This document shows, piece by piece, positions 15,065 through 16,504 of a DNA stretch of 16,504 nt; the first letter of the stretch is position 1; every line of letters begins with the position of its first letter. The translations under genes were made by a program, and so were the position numbers. The DNA comes from an uncultured bacterium (GTDB lineage Bacteria; Verrucomicrobiota; Kiritimatiellia; CAIKKV01): NCBI GenBank assembly GCA_903828035.1, contig CAIKKV010000053.1, positions 1 to 16,504 of the forward strand, written 5' to 3'. Under the pieces are notes generated by a model. That model made no database searches, was not told where the DNA came from, and saw only the letters and a list, made by a program, of their open reading frames with translations.

Positions 15065-16097
15065 CCTTCACCCCGGCCTCGGCAAACGTCGCCATGTCCC
15101 GCAGCACGCCGGCGGCCGTCTCGACGAGCGACATGGCCAGCACCGCGCCCGTCCCCTCGCCCAGCCGCATCCCGAGATCCAGCAGCGGCTTGAGGCCCAG
15201 GTGCCGCAGCGCCAGGTCGTGGGCCGGCTCGGCCGACCGGTGCCCGGCAATCAGGTAGCCTTTCACCCCGGGCTCCAGGACCGCGGCGACCAGCGCCGCG
15301 GCCGTGGCAATAAAGCCGTCGACCATGACGGGAATCCGGTGGGAGGCGGCTTCCAGCATGGCGCCGCTCATGGCGGCAATCTCGTAGCCGCCCACTTTCG
15401 CCAGGAGATCCAACGCGTCCGCCGGATCGGGGCGGTTCACCGCCAGCGCGGCTTCGATGAGCCCGATTTTCCGCTCCAGCGCCTCGCCGTTGATGCCCGT
15501 GCCGGGCCCCGTGATCAGGCGGGGCGGCTGCCCCGTCAAGGCGCTCACGAGGGCCGTCGCGGGAGTGGTGTTGCCAATGCCCATCTCGCCGCAGGCCAGT
15601 AGGTCAAGCCCCTTGACCCGCTCCCGCTCCACGCAGCGGGCGCCCAGCAGGACGGCCGCTTCAGCCTGCTCCCGCGTCATGGCGGGCCCCTTGGAAATAT
15701 CGCAAGCGCCGGAGCCCGCCTTCTCCCGCACCAGCCCGCGCAGGGGCGGGAGATCCGACATGACGCCGGCATCGACCACGGTCACGCGCGCGCCGGCATG
15801 CCGGGCGATGATGTTGATCGCGGCGCCGCCGGCCGTGAAGTTGCAAACCATCTGCCGGGTCACCTCGGAGGGCGCAATGCTGATGCCGTGGGCCGCGATG
15901 GCGTGGTCGCCCGCGAAGACCAGCACGGCTTTGCGCAGCGGCATGGGGGGCGGACAGCAGCCCGCCATGCCGGCCAGCTGCACCGCGATGTCCTCCAGGC
16001 GGCCCAGGCTGCCGGCCGGCTTGGTCAGCTGGTTGTGCCGGGCGCGCGCCTCGGCCATGGCCGTTTCATCAAGGGCGGGAATAACAAAGGCCTTCAT
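15057..16097 (-). CDS. cobT: Nicotinate-nucleotide:dimethylbenzimidazole phosphoribosyltransferase
   Basis: The 346-residue protein has the usual CobT length. It activates the free lower-ligand base by transferring phosphoribose from nicotinate mononucleotide to give alpha-ribazole-5'-phosphate. Recognisable segments are LTKPAGSLGRLEDIA near 25-39, VFAGDHAIAAHGIS, FTAGGAAINIIARHAGA, GEMGIGNTTPATAL and the catalytic glutamate E314 in GMRLGEGTGAVLA, matching E317 of the Salmonella enzyme. The ATG at 16097 overlaps the stop of the binding-protein gene as ATGA; the open frame further upstream is a shadow of that gene. CobT proteins differ in base preference, so the lower ligand used here cannot be read from the sequence. 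Confidence 0.97.
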   Translation of the reverse strand: MKAFVIPALDETAMAEARARHNQLTKPAGSLGRLEDIAVQLAGMAGCCPPPMPLRKAVLVFAGDHAIAAHGISIAPSEVTRQMVCNFTAGGAAINIIARHAGARVTVVDAGVMSDLPPLRGLVREKAGSGACDISKGPAMTREQAEAAVLLGARCVERERVKGLDLLACGEMGIGNTTPATALVSALTGQPPRLITGPGTGINGEALERKIGLIEAALAVNRPDPADALDLLAKVGGYEIAAMSGAMLEAASHRIPVMVDGFIATAAALVAAVLEPGVKGYLIAGHRSAEPAHDLALRHLGLKPLLDLGMRLGEGTGAVLAMSLVETAAGVLRDMATFAEAGVKVE

Positions 16098-16504
16098 GGA
16101 TTCTCCTTGTAAGTCGGATCGGCCAGGCAGCGCCGGAGGGCGGCCACGCTGCGCATGACCCGGGGGCCGGGCCGGAGCAGTTCGGTCAGGTTGAAATCGG
16201 CGTACACCCGCCCGTTCTTGACGGCGGAGAGCGAAGCGAAAGCGGGAACCGCGGTGACGCGCTTGACCGTCTGGTGCGACTGATCCATGAACAGGCAGAG
16301 GATGACCTCGGGATTCCGGTCGATCACCCACTCGGGCGAGGCCGCGAAGTAGGGCGAATCCACCTCGTCGCCGATATTGGTCCCGCCCGCGAGCGTCACC
16401 AATTCGGAAACAAACGAGCCGCGTCCAACGGTGTAGAGCGGGTCGTCCCACAACTCCACGAAGACGCGCGGGGGGGCGCTGTTGGAAAGGGCGGCGCGGG
16501 CGGA
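16094..16504 (-). CDS. btuF: Periplasmic corrinoid-binding protein of the ABC transporter, BtuF type (partial, N-terminus beyond the window)
   Basis: The frame is open from the right edge to a TGA at 16094, giving the C-terminal 136 residues. It begins SARAALSNSAPPRVFVELWDDPLYTVGRGS, where PRVF(V)E and the following SFVSELVTLAGGTNI are typical of the second lobe of class III (BtuF/FhuD-type) binding proteins. Next comes SPEWVIDRNPEVILCLF and a region ending VKNGRVYADFNLTELLRPGPRVM, also standard for the family. It should catch the corrinoid in the periplasm and hand it to the permease. It is coupled to cobT by ATGA and is separated from btuC and btuD by eight genes, yet in the same transcript. 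The signal peptide and first lobe are outside the window. Confidence 0.9.
   Translation of the reverse strand, partial: SARAALSNSAPPRVFVELWDDPLYTVGRGSFVSELVTLAGGTNIGDEVDSPYFAASPEWVIDRNPEVILCLFMDQSHQTVKRVTAVPAFASLSAVKNGRVYADFNLTELLRPGPRVMRSVAALRRCLADPTYKENP

Noticed and set aside
16098..16451. Upstream extension of the cobT frame
   Set aside because: It runs in a different frame through the binding-protein gene; the ATG at 16097 gives a CobT of normal length.

Overview
The window is GC-rich, gene-dense bacterial DNA. All but one of its genes lie on the minus strand, so transcription runs mostly right to left. The organism is Gram-negative: it has an outer-membrane TonB-dependent receptor, an ExbB/ExbD/TonB motor and a Tat-exported protein. 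A CbiR-type cobamide remodelling enzyme (characterised in Akkermansia) and a UDP-glucose dehydrogenase of the animal-like type suggest a member of the Verrucomicrobiota/Kiritimatiellota/Lentisphaerota group. That placement is inference, because no rRNA or marker gene is present.

Right half (about 7246-16504, minus strand): one tightly packed cobamide (vitamin B12 family) operon. Read in transcription order it holds a periplasmic corrinoid-binding protein of BtuF type (start beyond the right edge), cobT, cobS, cbiR, cobU, an outer-membrane BtuB-like receptor, exbB, exbD, tonB, a BtuC/FecCD-type permease and a BtuD-type ATPase. Almost every junction is a 4-base ATGA overlap, or a Shine-Dalgarno sequence that touches the preceding stop codon. 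Together the products could capture a corrinoid at the outer membrane, energise its uptake, move it across the inner membrane, cut off the existing lower ligand (CbiR), and rebuild the nucleotide loop with a new base (CobU, CobT, CobS). No de novo corrin-ring genes, corrinoid adenosyltransferase, CobC or CbiZ are visible. A cobalamin riboswitch, if there is one, should lie beyond the right edge.

Middle (about 4420-7245): a short spacer with a 9-bp repeat forming an imperfect palindrome, then an M42 aminopeptidase translationally coupled to a B12-binding-type radical SAM protein. The latter converges with, and overlaps by 11 bp, a small plus-strand FmdB-type zinc-ribbon gene.

Left part (1-4178): a divergent promoter region separates the zinc-ribbon gene from a minus-strand group. 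That group is a Tat-exported cysteine-rich protein with an internal duplication, UDP-glucose 6-dehydrogenase, a DnaQ-like DEDDh exonuclease with an unrecognised C-terminal segment, and a CreD-type inner-membrane protein cut by the left edge. No tRNA, rRNA, CRISPR array, insertion sequence or phage gene was seen. No gene-free stretch exceeds about 130 bases.
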